From NCBI GenBank assembly GCA_025024175.1, contig QCXZ01000041.1:18471786-18535785 (forward strand): a DNA stretch of 64,000 nt, read 5' to 3'. This stretch comes from Rhyzopertha dominica (lineage: Eukaryota > Arthropoda > Insecta > Coleoptera > Bostrichidae). The notes under the pieces were generated by a model. It searched no databases. It saw only the letters and a program-made list of their open reading frames with translations, and had not been told where the DNA came from. Below are positions 1 through 11,690 of the stretch, in pieces. Position 1 is the stretch's first letter. Each line of letters begins with the position of its first letter. The translations under genes were made by a program, and so were the position numbers.

Positions 1-3000
1 GGTAGAATGCGCGGGGATCTGTCTTTCTTTATTAGGCGTGCACAGCGAGCAGCAAAAAAAAACAAGCAATAATAATTAAGTTGCAAGTGCTAACCAAGTT
101 CATTCTACGTGAAACATAATATCATCAGAACCTGAAGAGAACGGCTATTTTTCAAGCATTCCAGAAAAGCTGACAAGTGTTATATGATTTTGGTGGTAGT
201 ACCAGTATTTATCTTTGAAGAAGTTTCATTTGACCAATTCAGATATGTGTTTAATAGTTCAAGTTAGAATACACTACCAAACGAGCAACTTTTTGTTATT
301 TGAGTTAATGTTTTCGACTACTGACTTTCAGCAAATTAAAAGCATTTTCGTCTATTAGTATATAAACTTAATTGAAGCTTATTTTTCTAAATGGTTGCAA
401 TAAACTTAAGTAAATAATGCATTTTAGATTTTTCATACACAAGGAATATCTAGGGATTATATAACGAGTGAATGATATATACATTAAAGTAAAACAATAC
501 AAATCAATGATAAAAACTTTATTACGTTGACATCCCTATTTTTATTTTAATGGAAAGGATAAATTTATAGCTTCTACTACAGTTATGTATTTAAAATCAC
601 CAAAATCATTATAATATAAATTATAACCTCCTCCCTCCGCTATTAAAAGATTTTTTCCACATCTATGCTGCTGTATTATTATTTTAAAATCCCTTCAATC
701 AGTGCAAAGGAAATCTCGTTGAAATTCTTCTCATAGGTAATATGCTTCACAGATTAAATTTTAAAAATTCACACGGTGATATGCAGAACTACAATTGCCG
801 GGAATATGCAATTCTGATTGGATGAAGCCTAGACGTCCTCTAAATTGCTCAACTCCAGCGTAAAGTTTTAATTGCATTAGTTCCTAAAGCTCTCTCGCTC
901 GTCTGGCAGCAGTCAAGTATAGCGGATCGTGACAAAACTTTCTTTATAAGGAACAAAAACCAACTACAAGTTATAAACGAGTCATACAAGTTATCGTATA
1001 TGCTTTCTTTGACAAGCGCATCGAAGTTCCTTTTGTTTTGAGCGAAGCTACTCAAACGACAAAGATCGACTGACACGGAGGCTGAAAAACCAAGCTAGAA
1101 AACTGTAAACCATATACTGAGTTTTGTAAAAACTTCAGTCTATAAGATGTGTATAATATTTTATTGTAAGATATTTCATAACCGATCGCTTTTGTTTAAT
1201 AGTTTATACTTGCTATCTTTTATTGAAACAACACAAGGTACAGGTTAGATTTCATAATGAAGAAATACGCTAGATACACGCAAAATGTAATCGAAAAGAA
1301 CCTGCATGAACAACACTTCCCCGAAGACAGGGCTCGAACTCCACGCACTAACAGGAACAAATCTTGATGCAATGTCATTCTTAAATAAGGCTAATAAATA
1401 CGGTAATAAGAACAAAAAAATTAATTTACTAAATGGACTTTTCTTCTTATCGAAACCAAATTAAAACTACATTATGGGTCATGGATATAGTCCGCAGTTT
1501 ATATAAAATTAATCTTTTTTTATCAATTTCATCAGTCAGATTTAAATTTAATTGCTCATTTTGGATTGATTACGTTAAGTCGCGGTAGCCATCAATTATT
1601 GAGTTTAAAAGTAATAAAACGAATCCTGAAAGTGCTCTTAAAACAAACTGCGTTAGCAAGAAGAATAATATACTTAAGTATATAGAATGTTTAATTGACC
1701 GGCCTATGAATCATCAAAGACTCTTCACTTAGAAGAAGCACAAACGGATCGAACATTTCATTTGTAAAAATACTCAAGGTTGGCCATTTCTGACCCGGAA
1801 GTAACGTTATTATATTTCATTAGCACTGCGACTTATTAAGCAGAGCATACACTGCATACGAAATGGGCAGATAAAGTGATCACTATAGAGAAAATTACAA
1901 AAAAATATTGTATAAGTATGAAAGCTGTAGCATTTCTGATATTTTGATATTTGTACACCGTGGTCAAAAAGATATCTCTCATACGAGATAACAGTACTTA
2001 GCAAGTTAATTTACGTACAGTTTTTTCTATAAAAGTAATAAAGTCATCAGCTTTAAATAACCCCTTTCAAATTAGCTCCGGTATTATTTTTTTTATTAAA
2101 ATACACATCTGGGAGATTAGTACCATCTAATATACAAAAAATAAACAATATCTGTAATACGGTTAGTAAAATGTTTAAACCGGGGTGCTCAAATGCAAAT
2201 GTTTCACCAACTATGGACATGACTGTACCTGTGTATTGGGCTTCCTGCATACAGAAGTTCTCAGTTTGCATTCTAAATATTTGTATTATCCACCGCTAAG
2301 GCATGAGGTTGGGTCATTTCTACGAACACAAATTATGCACTGTCCTAACCACTCACGAATCTTATTACCCTAATCTCTGAGATCCCGTAAAAGGTATAAT
2401 ATTACTTCTTGGAGGGACTCACATGAGGCAGGCAGGTAGTCTTCTAATCCCTTTGAAACCTCTATTCCGATATCTGATGTTACTGATAAAATGCAAAATC
2501 GGATCTGTAAATATTAGCCAGATAAATGAGTAAGGAAAAAGACGGTATATTCTATTGTTGGCGCCGAAATACAAACCGATAAGACACCGGTATATTTATT
2601 CAATTTTAGCTTTAGTGGAAACATCGTGCTTTGTTAACTATAACGAATTAATACATGTGTTTGTTTTTAGTGTTAGCTTGGGATGACTTGCATGATGGAG
2701 TTATACAGCCAAAATAAATTTATGGTTGCAAGACATGTGTCGTCTTTTAACAAAATTACATGGAAAGTTTTTTGCTATAAGCAGGTTGGTTCCTGTTTAA
2801 AAATTTAAAGACAAGATTAGATGCTTATACGTAAAATGCATTTCTGCTGAAATTAAGTGGTATTCAAACATATAGAATTTCCGCATCAACTATGGATTTA
2901 GGTATTTATTCCTTTCAATCAATATTATAGTATTTGATTATTGCTGCTACTGCCTAGTTACTTCTACACGGTACACTAACAGAAAGGTTTCTCTTTCAAA

Positions 3001-5252
3001 AACGTTTTTCGAGTAATCTCCTTTTCAACCTACTGCTTTAGATACAACTGTAGTTAAGAGACAACAAACAAAAATATGTGTTAAAGTATAAGAAAACACA
3101 TTTACCACAAATTCTTGGTTAGCCACCCCTAAAATTTGCATTACCTTCTTCGCATAAGTAAAGCCTCATAATTTTTATTTTTAGTAATATTAATCTTCGT
3201 ACATCTGTTTTAAAAGCATCGTTACTATTAAAAGTAAGGTAGAGTTCAGTTTACTTTAGAATTTATGGAACAGTTCACTCCAGAATTTTATATAACGCTA
3301 TTGATATGAGGAGTCATTTTTGAGAACTGACGTACATAAATTATTTAAGGTGAAAGATAGATTTAGCAATTTACGCAAAACTAAGCTATATAATAAACAT
3401 GAAAGTATGTCTAAAGTAAGTGGGGTACAAAATAAATTTGCTTCGACGTTAAGAAGTGGATTTTGAGCAAGCGAAAATAACATATATAAAAATAAATATA
3501 GTACTACAAAAATTCACTTATATTTATCAAATTTTTTTGTTCCCCCATCAGACCACACGTCACCAACACTTAAAAATCAATTTCGAAAATGCTGATTGAA
3601 AAATACCGCACAAAAAGTACGGTATCAACGGCGCTATTTAAAAGTCCAGATGATAGCGTGTGTATAGATATCTGTTTTATTATCGATTTTACCAATTAAT
3701 GCATTCGAGGACAAACCATATATTCCGATCTAATATGTTTCTAGTTGTACAGATTATTACGACAAAAATAGTTACTTTGGGGCTTGTCTGTATTTTTTTT
3801 ATTTAGAAATAGTTGGAGTTATTCCACAAATGCAAAAAACGTTTCTATCAAATTAAAGAACTCTAAAGGTACAAGGTCAGGAGAACGGGCAGGCTAGATA
3901 CCTACTATATTACCATTGTCTATATGTCTATACAACTGGAAAATTTTTGTTGCTGATTATTCTTTTACAAGCGTTACAACAAAACCAGGATCAAAGTGAG
4001 GCCCTAATGCACCCGTTTCGTAGCATAGTAAGGCATTTATCCCAGGAGGTTTCATTTTTAAACCTATATCACCTGCTTATCTTTTTGTTCTTATAGAAAT
4101 CTTTCAGTCCATTGTCAATTTCCCTGCTGACATGATTTCTAAAGACCGCACAACTTTCTTTTCTTTCTAAACAACGATTGCAAGAAAACAAGTTTATCTG
4201 GTGCACAATAAGGTGCAAAAATTTTGAGGCTATACTACACGGAAGACTTGTTTCAGATATTTTGTTTGGAAGAACAGTGTTATGAGACGAACAGAAAAGG
4301 CGTTTTGGTAATTCATATAAACAACCTTACGACAACTGATAAAATAGTTACCATTTCGTTAAACATTTTATTACATTTATAAAATGTTTAACAAGTACTT
4401 CGTTTGATGTGTTATTAATTATTATTATTAATAATAAACTGATTTTCAAAACCGCTAGTAGTTGTTTTCCTGCTTGTTAGAACTGAATAAGAATAAAACA
4501 CAAAGCGATCGATTAACTTGGAAACTGTTAGACAACTAGTTATTATTAAACGATCTACGTTCTGGCAGTCATGTCCGATCTCCAGGTTTAAGGGTGGATT
4601 ATCGTAGAGTCCGGTCAAACTTTGCCACGAAACATGTCAAACAGGAAAAAGTTAATTGGTAACGAGTTCTTTGGAGGGACGAGCCAAGATTTTGCCTGAA
4701 TAGGTACTCAAGACGGACGAGTTCGTATTTTTAGAAGATCGAATGAATGATACGCACAGTGTAAAATGTAGCAAATGCCAATTTCCTCGCTGGAGGCTCG
4801 GTTATAACCCAGTCGTAGGTGGTAGCAAAAATAGCAATTCTATGCTGAACGGTACATAATGGACCTTCGCGGGGAACATGTTTCTTATACTGATCGGATT
4901 TTTTTGCTAATGCATGATAATGTCCGACCTCACCCAACAGAGCAGTAGTTGTTTCCTTTAAAAATTGAATTTCGGTATTTTTTGTTGTCGTTTCATAGCT
5001 TTGATCCTGACCTATATTTTATTCAAATGCTCCTTATGTTAAGGAATTAAAAAAATATGACAATATCGAATGTGATTATTCAATTTAAATGTACAAAGAA
5101 CAAAATAAAGTTTATTAGTGGTGCGTTAAATTCTATAGCCCATCCATCGTAGAGTACTTCTGAAATATCATAGAAAATTAAAGGAACATTGCACTGCAAG
5201 TGCGCTAAAGAACTGCCACTAGTGGACAACACTTTAACATTGTCGCTGACTA
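1..5252. other. gene-free AT-rich stretch
   Basis: No coding region, RNA gene or mobile element is recognisable here. The open frames are all shorter than about 80 codons, contain no known motif and lack splice-site support. A tRNA-like T-arm string on the minus strand near 1330 was checked and rejected. A short self-complementary run of ATT/AAT lies near 4415-4435. Confidence 0.6.
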
Positions 5253-5673
5253 TACTAGGATCACCCAACAGATGAAGTGATCACGTGTAGTCCACACATC
5301 TATCACATGATCGGAACCCCTTCCCTTCCGAAAAGCGTAACTTAAACCGCACAACAAATTTTAACATTTATTTTTTCTGAGGCAACACAACCTCACTTTT
5401 TCGGGAATTAGCGAACGTTCAGGTTTGGAATTTGCAACAGAAAAGTTTACTCAAAGATGCCATATGGCACTATCTTACAATGAAATTGCCCAAAAACATA
5501 GTTTTGCAATTTTAGTTTAATTTCGGTCGATCGGTAAGGTTGGCTAGTGTGAAACGGGGTTGAAGCAGATCTCCCTCGGTTGCGGAGAACCAATAGGAAA
5601 GCTGCGTTTGAAAATCACGTGAAGATCACGCTTCACGCGTGTTTATTACTCCGTCTATTGGGTGATCCAACTA
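5253..5673. mobile_element. MITE family A, copy 1 (Tc1/mariner type)
   Basis: Terminal inverted repeats of roughly 35 bp. The left end TACTAGGATCACCCAACAGA corresponds, with mismatches, to the reverse complement of the right end (GGGTGATCCAACTA). A TA dinucleotide flanks both ends (5251-5252 and 5674-5675), as expected for Tc1/mariner insertion. The left repeat continues with AGTGATCACGTG, and the right arm carries several diverged copies of the same words. The inside encodes nothing recognisable. A shorter relative with matching ends lies at 21990-22193. Confidence 0.7.
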
Positions 5674-5753
5674 TAGTAATCCCATAGCTTCTTTATGTGT
5701 CTTCTTTAAAACTTAAAGGTATATTAAAATAAGCGAACCTGTTATTTACACCG

Positions 5754-5790
5754 TCTCTCTCTCTCTCTTCTTCTTCTTCTTCTTCCTTCC
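5754..5790 (+). repeat. (CT)n/(CTT)n microsatellite
   Basis: A pyrimidine tract in which a CT dinucleotide run passes into a CTT trinucleotide run. Confidence 0.95.
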
Positions 5791-6063
5791 TTATATTTTA
5801 CATGTAGAATGTAGGAATGTGGATGACATAAGCTTTAAAACTACCTTTCAACACATTTTTTTTCATGAACTACAAAAATTGAAAGTTAACGCGGGAAATA
5901 ATCCAAAACAAGTGTGCTATCAGTTTTCGTTCTTTGTACACTATATTTTTTCTGGTTTTGACGCATACTTTATACCTACGTATAATTTGCAAAAGCCAAG
6001 GAAATATTAAAACTNGTAACTTATTTTTTAATCCATAANGATTTTATAGGTACTTAAAAGATA

Positions 6064-7322
6064 CAGGATGTTTCACGAATGATAATGGCCATAACTAAAT
6101 TAAAAATGCAACCCAAAATACATTGTCATAGCCAATGTGGTTATTTTACATAATGGTATTATTTTAAAAATAAATTGGGAATTCATGATGGCTATGCGCT
6201 ATAGTTCCTGTCACTGTATTTATTAAAAGTCAAAATGTATTCAAATCATGAAAAAACAGATATGATTTTGATTTATGGTGAATGCAAGAAAAATGCTTCC
6301 GCTGCTGCCCGTTTATACAGACAACGTTTCTAAATAGAAGAGCTCCTGTCGAAACAATTTTCAAGAGACTTGAATTAACTTTAAGGACAAACTAGCCACC
6401 ACTGAAAAAGTCAAGAGAAAGAACAGCAACAGTCCCTGACAATAAAATTAGAGTATTGGAAATGATTGACGAAAATCCTCATATTAGTCAAAGGGTAGTC
6501 TCAAGAGCAACCGGTATTAGTCTGTCTTCAGTACACCGAATAATTAAAGGCAATCAATTTAATCCGTATCACTTGCAATTGGTTCAGGCTTTAAAGGAGA
6601 CAGATTATTCTAAAAGACTGGCTTTTGTAACTTTTATCGGGAACATCAAAATTTGAATGTGAGATTTTATGACAACATTTGCTTATCAGATGAAGCAAGA
6701 TTTTCTAATAATGGTAGAGTTAACAAACATAACATGCATTATTAAGCGCATGAAAATCCATGCTGGATTCGAGGACATTTTCAAACTATCTACTCGACGA
6801 ATGTCTGGTGCGGGATATTGGGGAATCAAATTGTTGGGCCTTATTTTTTCGCGATAGTTTAAACGGCAATACTTATCTAAATTTTTTAAGAAACATTTTA
6901 CCGATACTTTTCTGTGAGGATTTGCAAAAGAGCAAGTAAACCAACCACAAATTGAAAGTGTAGAACATTTAGAAAATAAAATATGTGATGCATGTAGATC
7001 CATCACTCCAGAAATGCTAATGCATAATAAAAGATCGTTTTGGGCACGAATTCAAGCTTGTGAAAACAGCAGAAGGCGACATTTTGAGCATTTATAACAT
7101 TAATGTTATTGAATAAATATTTTTCAAAAATAAAATTTGTTTTACAATACCGAATTTACTTAAAACAAATTATTGAAGTTTACGTCAAAATTTACGAATT
7201 TATACAGCTCTCTACGTTTTATATTTTTTAAGACTACGAACAATTATCAATGTTACCTCTGCAAGTGTCTTTTGGGTTGCACTTTTAATTTCGTCAGGGT
7301 CATTATCATTCGTGAAATCCTG
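6064..7322 (+). mobile_element. decayed mariner-type element I
   Basis: This 1259-bp element is flanked by TA on both sides (6062-6063 and 7323-7324). Its ends are inverted repeats of about 60 bp: left CAGGATGTTTCACGAATGAT, right ATCATTCGTGAAATCCTG, with further matched words such as AAATTAAAA and TGCAACCCAAAA. Similarity probably continues more weakly to about 200 bp. The inside carries a broken, internally deleted transposase on the plus strand. TA duplication and the transposase type place it in the Tc1/mariner superfamily. Confidence 0.85.
6235..7097 (+). pseudogene. mariner-type transposase, internally deleted
   Basis: The ATG at 6235 opens a DUF4817-like helix-turn-helix (YSNHEK..DMILIYGE), stopped after about 30 codons by TAA. 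After a frame change the second helix-turn-helix appears at 6456-6650 (SQRVVSRATGISLSSVHRII, then NPYHLQLVQAL). The first catalytic aspartate survives in LSDEA at about 6685. Tracts reading NKHNMHYW and GILGNQIVGPYFF follow in shifting frames. The text then jumps to the C-terminal tail ending in RRRHFEHL. The block that should carry the second and third catalytic aspartates (HDGAPPH...SPDL in relatives) is missing, so this copy cannot be autonomous. It belongs to the same broad transposase family as the elements at 8.6 and 16.1 kb. Confidence 0.85.
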
Positions 7323-7324
7323 TA

Positions 7325-8579
7325 TAGGTACATACTTTCAACGGGCATTGCAATGTCTAATTGCTTCGATAATTTTAAATTAAACACTGAAGCCTTGGCT
7401 AGAGTTTTGTCATTAGGTAAAGATATACAAGAAAATACTGAAAATTATTTATCTTCTACAACTAGTGATGAGTAGATCAAAGTTAGAATATTGCACCTCG
7501 CAAGAACTGAGAAGAGGGCAGACGTACAAGCAGCTCAATAATTATAATTCCGTTCGCGAAGGCGGGAAAATAAAGTCAGGGTTACAAAAATAAACCAATG
7601 AACTCCCTCAGCCCTAAGCCCGCAATCAATAATTCATTCGAGGATTTTCGGTAAGCGTCTCACGTAAATATATGAACTGGGTCACTTAGAAGATGCAATT
7701 TAAGGCTTCGTCTGTCTGCTTCGCCCCTTCAGCGTTGTTGATCTTTGTTTCTGAAGGCGCACGATAATCGGATATCGGGAGGCAGCAGTCACAGCATTCA
7801 AGCGCAGTCTTGAGAACTTGTGTAAGTCGAATTAAGCCTTTCGATGTTATTACATGCAAATTGGCCGCAATAAGCTGGCCGAGCTCGGCGAACAGAATCA
7901 GAAACCGTGAAGCGAGCCGAGTCAAAAGCGACGCTGCGGAACCGATGCCTCACGAGCACCATCAATCTGTAATTGTTTCGCTATGGCCCGCGACGTTTCC
8001 GGTCGGTGGGTCCGGATCAATTTCATAATTATTACAGAAGCGGGGGTGGATTATTCGTGCTTAAAATGGAGGGAAAGGTTAAGAGGGTTACTCCCAAAAA
8101 GGTGTGAATATTTAACGATCACCCTACTATATTTTACAGACAAAATGTAGGTATCTGGAAATTATAAGTGAACGTAAATTACAGAACTTATAAAAGCCGC
8201 ATAAACAAGATGACCGATTGCAGCTTGTTTTTATTCGTGGGTTGTCCGGAGTACCTAGGTAACCATATGTGATGGGATAAAAGTGATGGACATATTCTGG
8301 TTCGAATTTTTAAGTGTAATTCATTAGTCAAATCAGATAACTTCATTATTAATTCTTGTTAAATAACTCCAACATCGTCAGTACCATATTACAAATTAGA
8401 GGAAAAATTATGACATTGTCAAAATCTTGACTAAACTTTCAAACCAGCAACATAAAATTTAGCGTTCAAATAAAAAATTTGGAATGGGACAACTGAAATT
8501 GCAAAAATCATTTAGTATTGTCCAATTTTGATCATTTAAAATTTTGTATATCGTGTATATTTTGTATATTGTCTATTTC
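7325..8579. other. intergenic; higher-GC island at 7490-8060
   Basis: No gene is recognised. The part from about 7490 to 8060 is distinctly richer in G, C and CpG than its surroundings (for example the GAGCCGAGTC and GGCCCGCGACG words near 7915-7995). It has overlapping open frames on both strands of 72-79 codons but no known motif or splice context. It could be conserved regulatory DNA or a lost exon. Sequence just before 8580 may be the 3' end of the Penelope-like remnant split by the neighbouring mariner element. Confidence 0.4.
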
Positions 8580-8581
8580 TA

Positions 8582-10818
8582 CAGGGTGATTTTTTTGAAA
8601 ACTTCACACCTTAAATAACTTTAAATAGAGGAAAAATTTAAAATTTTGCAAAAACAGGTAAACTTTTGTTTACAGAGGGACAACTTTTGAGGTAAGTTTT
8701 TAATGGATAGCGCTTACCCTCTTAGCGGGGTAGATACCCCTTCAAAAATTTTAAATGAAACTACCCATCTTACGATACATCATTACACAAGGAGTCTTGC
8801 CATGTAATTAGTTTTACTATTTTTTACCCATTGACGGGGTAGTGGGTCAAAAAGTGCATTGTAGCAAGTGGCTTATAAAATGGAATATTTTGGACTTTTT
8901 TTAACAAAATTTATTGTCTTGCAGTTACAATAAAAATTGTCCTTACTTAAGCCTAAAAAAACTTGTTAAAAAATAATTGTTACACCTAAGCAAAATGCCA
9001 AAAATACTTAAAATTTTCTTTCGACATTACTTGATATTGCAACTCGACAGTTTATACTGAATTGGCTAAATAATTATCTACTTTGTGTTTCCAATTTTTT
9101 GTTTCAACTTTTTGGCTACTTCTTTGGCACGACCATCTTTTTGTTCACATTCCTTTTTATAAATCGCGTGAAATTTTAAAGTGAGAGTCCAAGTGATAAT
9201 AGTTTATTCAACTGCCGAAAGGGTAGAAATAATTTTTATTTACGGTGCTGAGCATAGCTGTGCTCGTGCGTCAGCAAGGGTGTTTAACGAACGGCACCCC
9301 GATAAAAATGTTGACGCTAGGTACATTCTCGATCTCGTGCAGAAATTTCAAGACACTGGATCTGTAGTACACAAAAAAGGGCAGGGAATAGAGTCGTTGA
9401 TGAAATGGCCCAACTTGAAGTACTTGGTCATTTTGCAATGGATCCAACTAGCTCTTTGCGTAACATTTCTACAGCCACAGGACTTTCTTATTCATCTGTA
9501 AGGAAAGTTACAAAACTGCACAAATTCCATCCCTATAAGATGAAAACTCTCCACGAACTCGGCGAAGATGACTTCGATAGAAGACTGCAATTTTGCGAAA
9601 TTATGACAGAANAGATTATAGTAAATCCAAATCTAATAAAAAATATCTGCTTCAGTGATGAATGCACATTTTTTTTGAACGGCTCTGTAAATAAACATAA
9701 CGTCAGGTACTGGAGTGACGAAAATCCTTATATTTTTCGAGGTCATACACAAGTTCCTCAGAAGCTGAACGTCTGGGCTGGAATACTTGGCAACGCAATT
9801 GTAGGTCCAATTTTCATTGATGGGACGCTAAATGGGGGAATGTATTTAGAATTACTTGATAACGTTATTGATCCTTTAATCACAGAGCAATTAGAAAACC
9901 AACGTCACCCTGAGGGAAATCCAATGTTGGATGAATACGAATTGTTTTACCAACATGATGGAGCCCCACCGCATTACGCCATTAATGTGCGAAATTGGTT
10001 AAATCATAGATTTCCTCTTCACTGGATTGGTAGGCGTGGAGCAATTGAATGGCCGCCACGATCACCCGATTTGACTGCTTTAGATTTCTTTTTATGGGGT
10101 CATTTAAAATCTGTGGTTTACAAAACACAACCTACTAGCCTGGACAATCTGCGAGAAAGAATTATTAACGAGTGCAGGAGGATTCCACCTGAAACTTTCC
10201 GAAAAGTGCAGCAGGAGTTCGAGAACCGTCTGTATTATTGTATGGAAAAAGGTGGTGCACATTTTGAGAATCTATTGTAAGGTTTGAATTTCTATGGTTT
10301 TGTTCACACTGTTTTTATTACAAATTACATGATAAATACTTTAATGTTAATAATAATGTTAAAAGAAAATTTTCAGTATCCTGGGAGTTTATTTTAAGTG
10401 TCATATTTTTACAAGTTGTTTGTTTAAATTTTGGGTTCTCGTAAGGACAAATTTTATTTCCGCTCTAAAATAAAATACATTTTGTTGAAAAGAGTCCAAA
10501 ATATTCAATTTAATAAGCAACCTTTTTCGTAGGCACTATTAATCTATTACCCCGTCAATAAGTTAAACGTGGTAAAACTAATTACATGCCCAGACTCTTT
10601 GTGAAATAAGCTTTCAAATGATGTATCACAAGATGGATAGTTCCATTTAAAATTTTTAAAGGGGTGTCTACCCTGCTCAGAGAGTAAGCGCTATCCATTA
10701 AAAACTTATCTCAAAAGTTGTCCCCCTGCAAACAAAAGTTTATCTGTTTTTGCAAATTTTTAAATTTTTGCTATATTTAAAGTTATTTAAGGTGTGAAGT
10801 TTTCAAAAAATCACCCTG
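8582..10818 (+). mobile_element. mariner-type element II with very long TIRs
   Basis: This 2237-bp element has TA on both sides (8580-8581 and 10819-10820). It begins CAGGGTGATTTTTTTGAAAA and ends with the near reverse complement, TTTTCAAAAAATCACCCTG. Reading inward from both ends, inverted similarity continues with small gaps for at least 360 bp and probably about 440 bp. It passes words such as GATAGCGCTTACCCTCT, GACGGGGTA, ATATTTTGGACT and AATTTTCTTT. Almost everything outside the transposase is therefore inverted repeat, far more than the roughly 30 bp typical of mariner. It carries one transposase with few lesions. It is inserted in a minus-strand Penelope-like remnant. Confidence 0.92.
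9181..10280 (+). pseudogene. mariner-type DDD transposase, one frameshift
   Basis: The first frame (9181 to about 9378) encodes a DUF4817-like helix-turn-helix (VEIIFIYGAEHSCARASARV). It opens with GTG where an ATG would be expected. At a run of six A at 9373-9378 the reading moves to another frame. From about 9384 that frame stays open to TAA at 10280 with a second helix-turn-helix (SLRNISTATGLSYSSVRKV, then HKFHPYK) and the catalytic core. Numbering from the ATG at 9405, the acidic residues are D85 in FSDEC, D185 in QHDGAPPHY and D222 in PPRSPDLTALDFF, giving 36 residues between the last two. The protein ends GGAHFENLL, as in this family. One ambiguous base lies at 9612. Apart from the single frame shift and the missing ATG it looks intact, so loss is recent or the shift is an assembly error. 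Confidence 0.85.
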
Positions 10819-10820
10819 TA

Positions 10821-11690
10821 TATAATTTGTAGTTACAATGTCTGTATCTTTATACTTATTAAATAGTTTTAGATGCTCATTTGTCCTACTAAGAAAAGAC
10901 CTTCCCATTTGTCTAATACAAACAGAGTGAATGATTTAAAACTGAAATTTTAGCTTTATTATGGACAAAACGGGAACATACACTGCCTACAGTTGAAATG
11001 GCAATATTTATGTCATTAGATGCAAATATTTTAGAAAGGTAAATTGAGATTTGAGCAATAAACATAAGGGGGCACCAAATTTTAACTTTTTTATCACATG
11101 TGATGGTGTTAAAAGAAAACTTAAATTTTGTCAGATATTTATAGTACAATTAACGTGAGGCGAGAAGACAGTATTTTTGAATATTTCTTTTTCTAAGCTA
11201 TTCATGAAAATTTCTGCTAAAAGTGGACTAAAGGGAAGAACCTATAGTTAAGCCTGACTTTAGTACAAAATATTTGTTATTGAAAAAGAAAAAAATTTGA
11301 TCTAATACAAACTTTGTTAAAGACATCAAATTATTTATATGTAATAATGATAAATTAGAATTTGAAGTAGTAGGCTATTTAAAATATTTAAATAGTCTTG
11401 TGCAGGAGTCGATGGAAATAAATTGTTCACATCAAAGAAAACAAGGAAAGAATCAGCTGGTATTTTAAAATTTTTAAGTTTATCAGTCAAATCTAAAGTA
11501 TTCTTAATAGCATAAGAGTTGTGAAAATTTAAAGCTTCACGTAGGACTAATTTTAACCATTTTGCTAATTTATAACATGGAGAATTTATATAAGATACAA
11601 CAAGTCTAATAGGACAGCCGTCTTTATGTATTTTAGGTAATCCATAGAGTCTTGGAGTCATTGGATTCATGGAATGAATTTGAGATTTAA
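10821..11690 (-). pseudogene. Penelope-like element remnant (RT and GIY-YIG)
   Basis: On the minus strand, 11335-11670 encodes a reverse transcriptase fragment of the Penelope type, with PRLYGLPKIHK, then IRLVVSYINSPCYKLAKWL and FLVFFDVNNLFPSTP, a good match to that family's core. Further 3' (10913-11149) is a closed-in linker resembling the region between RT and endonuclease. At about 10836-10920 the reading VCIRQMGRSFLSRTNEHLK matches the GIY-YIG endonuclease motif (usually YIGQTGRSF..R..EH), with the first tyrosine lost. The RT fingers and everything 5' of them are absent, and stops interrupt the frame. The 3' side is cut by the mariner element ending at 10818. Confidence 0.85.

Noticed and set aside
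1315..1350. A tRNA T-arm-like string (GGCTCGAACTCC) as part of a minus-strand tRNA gene or SINE.
   Set aside because: No acceptor stem, D-arm or anticodon arm could be placed around it.
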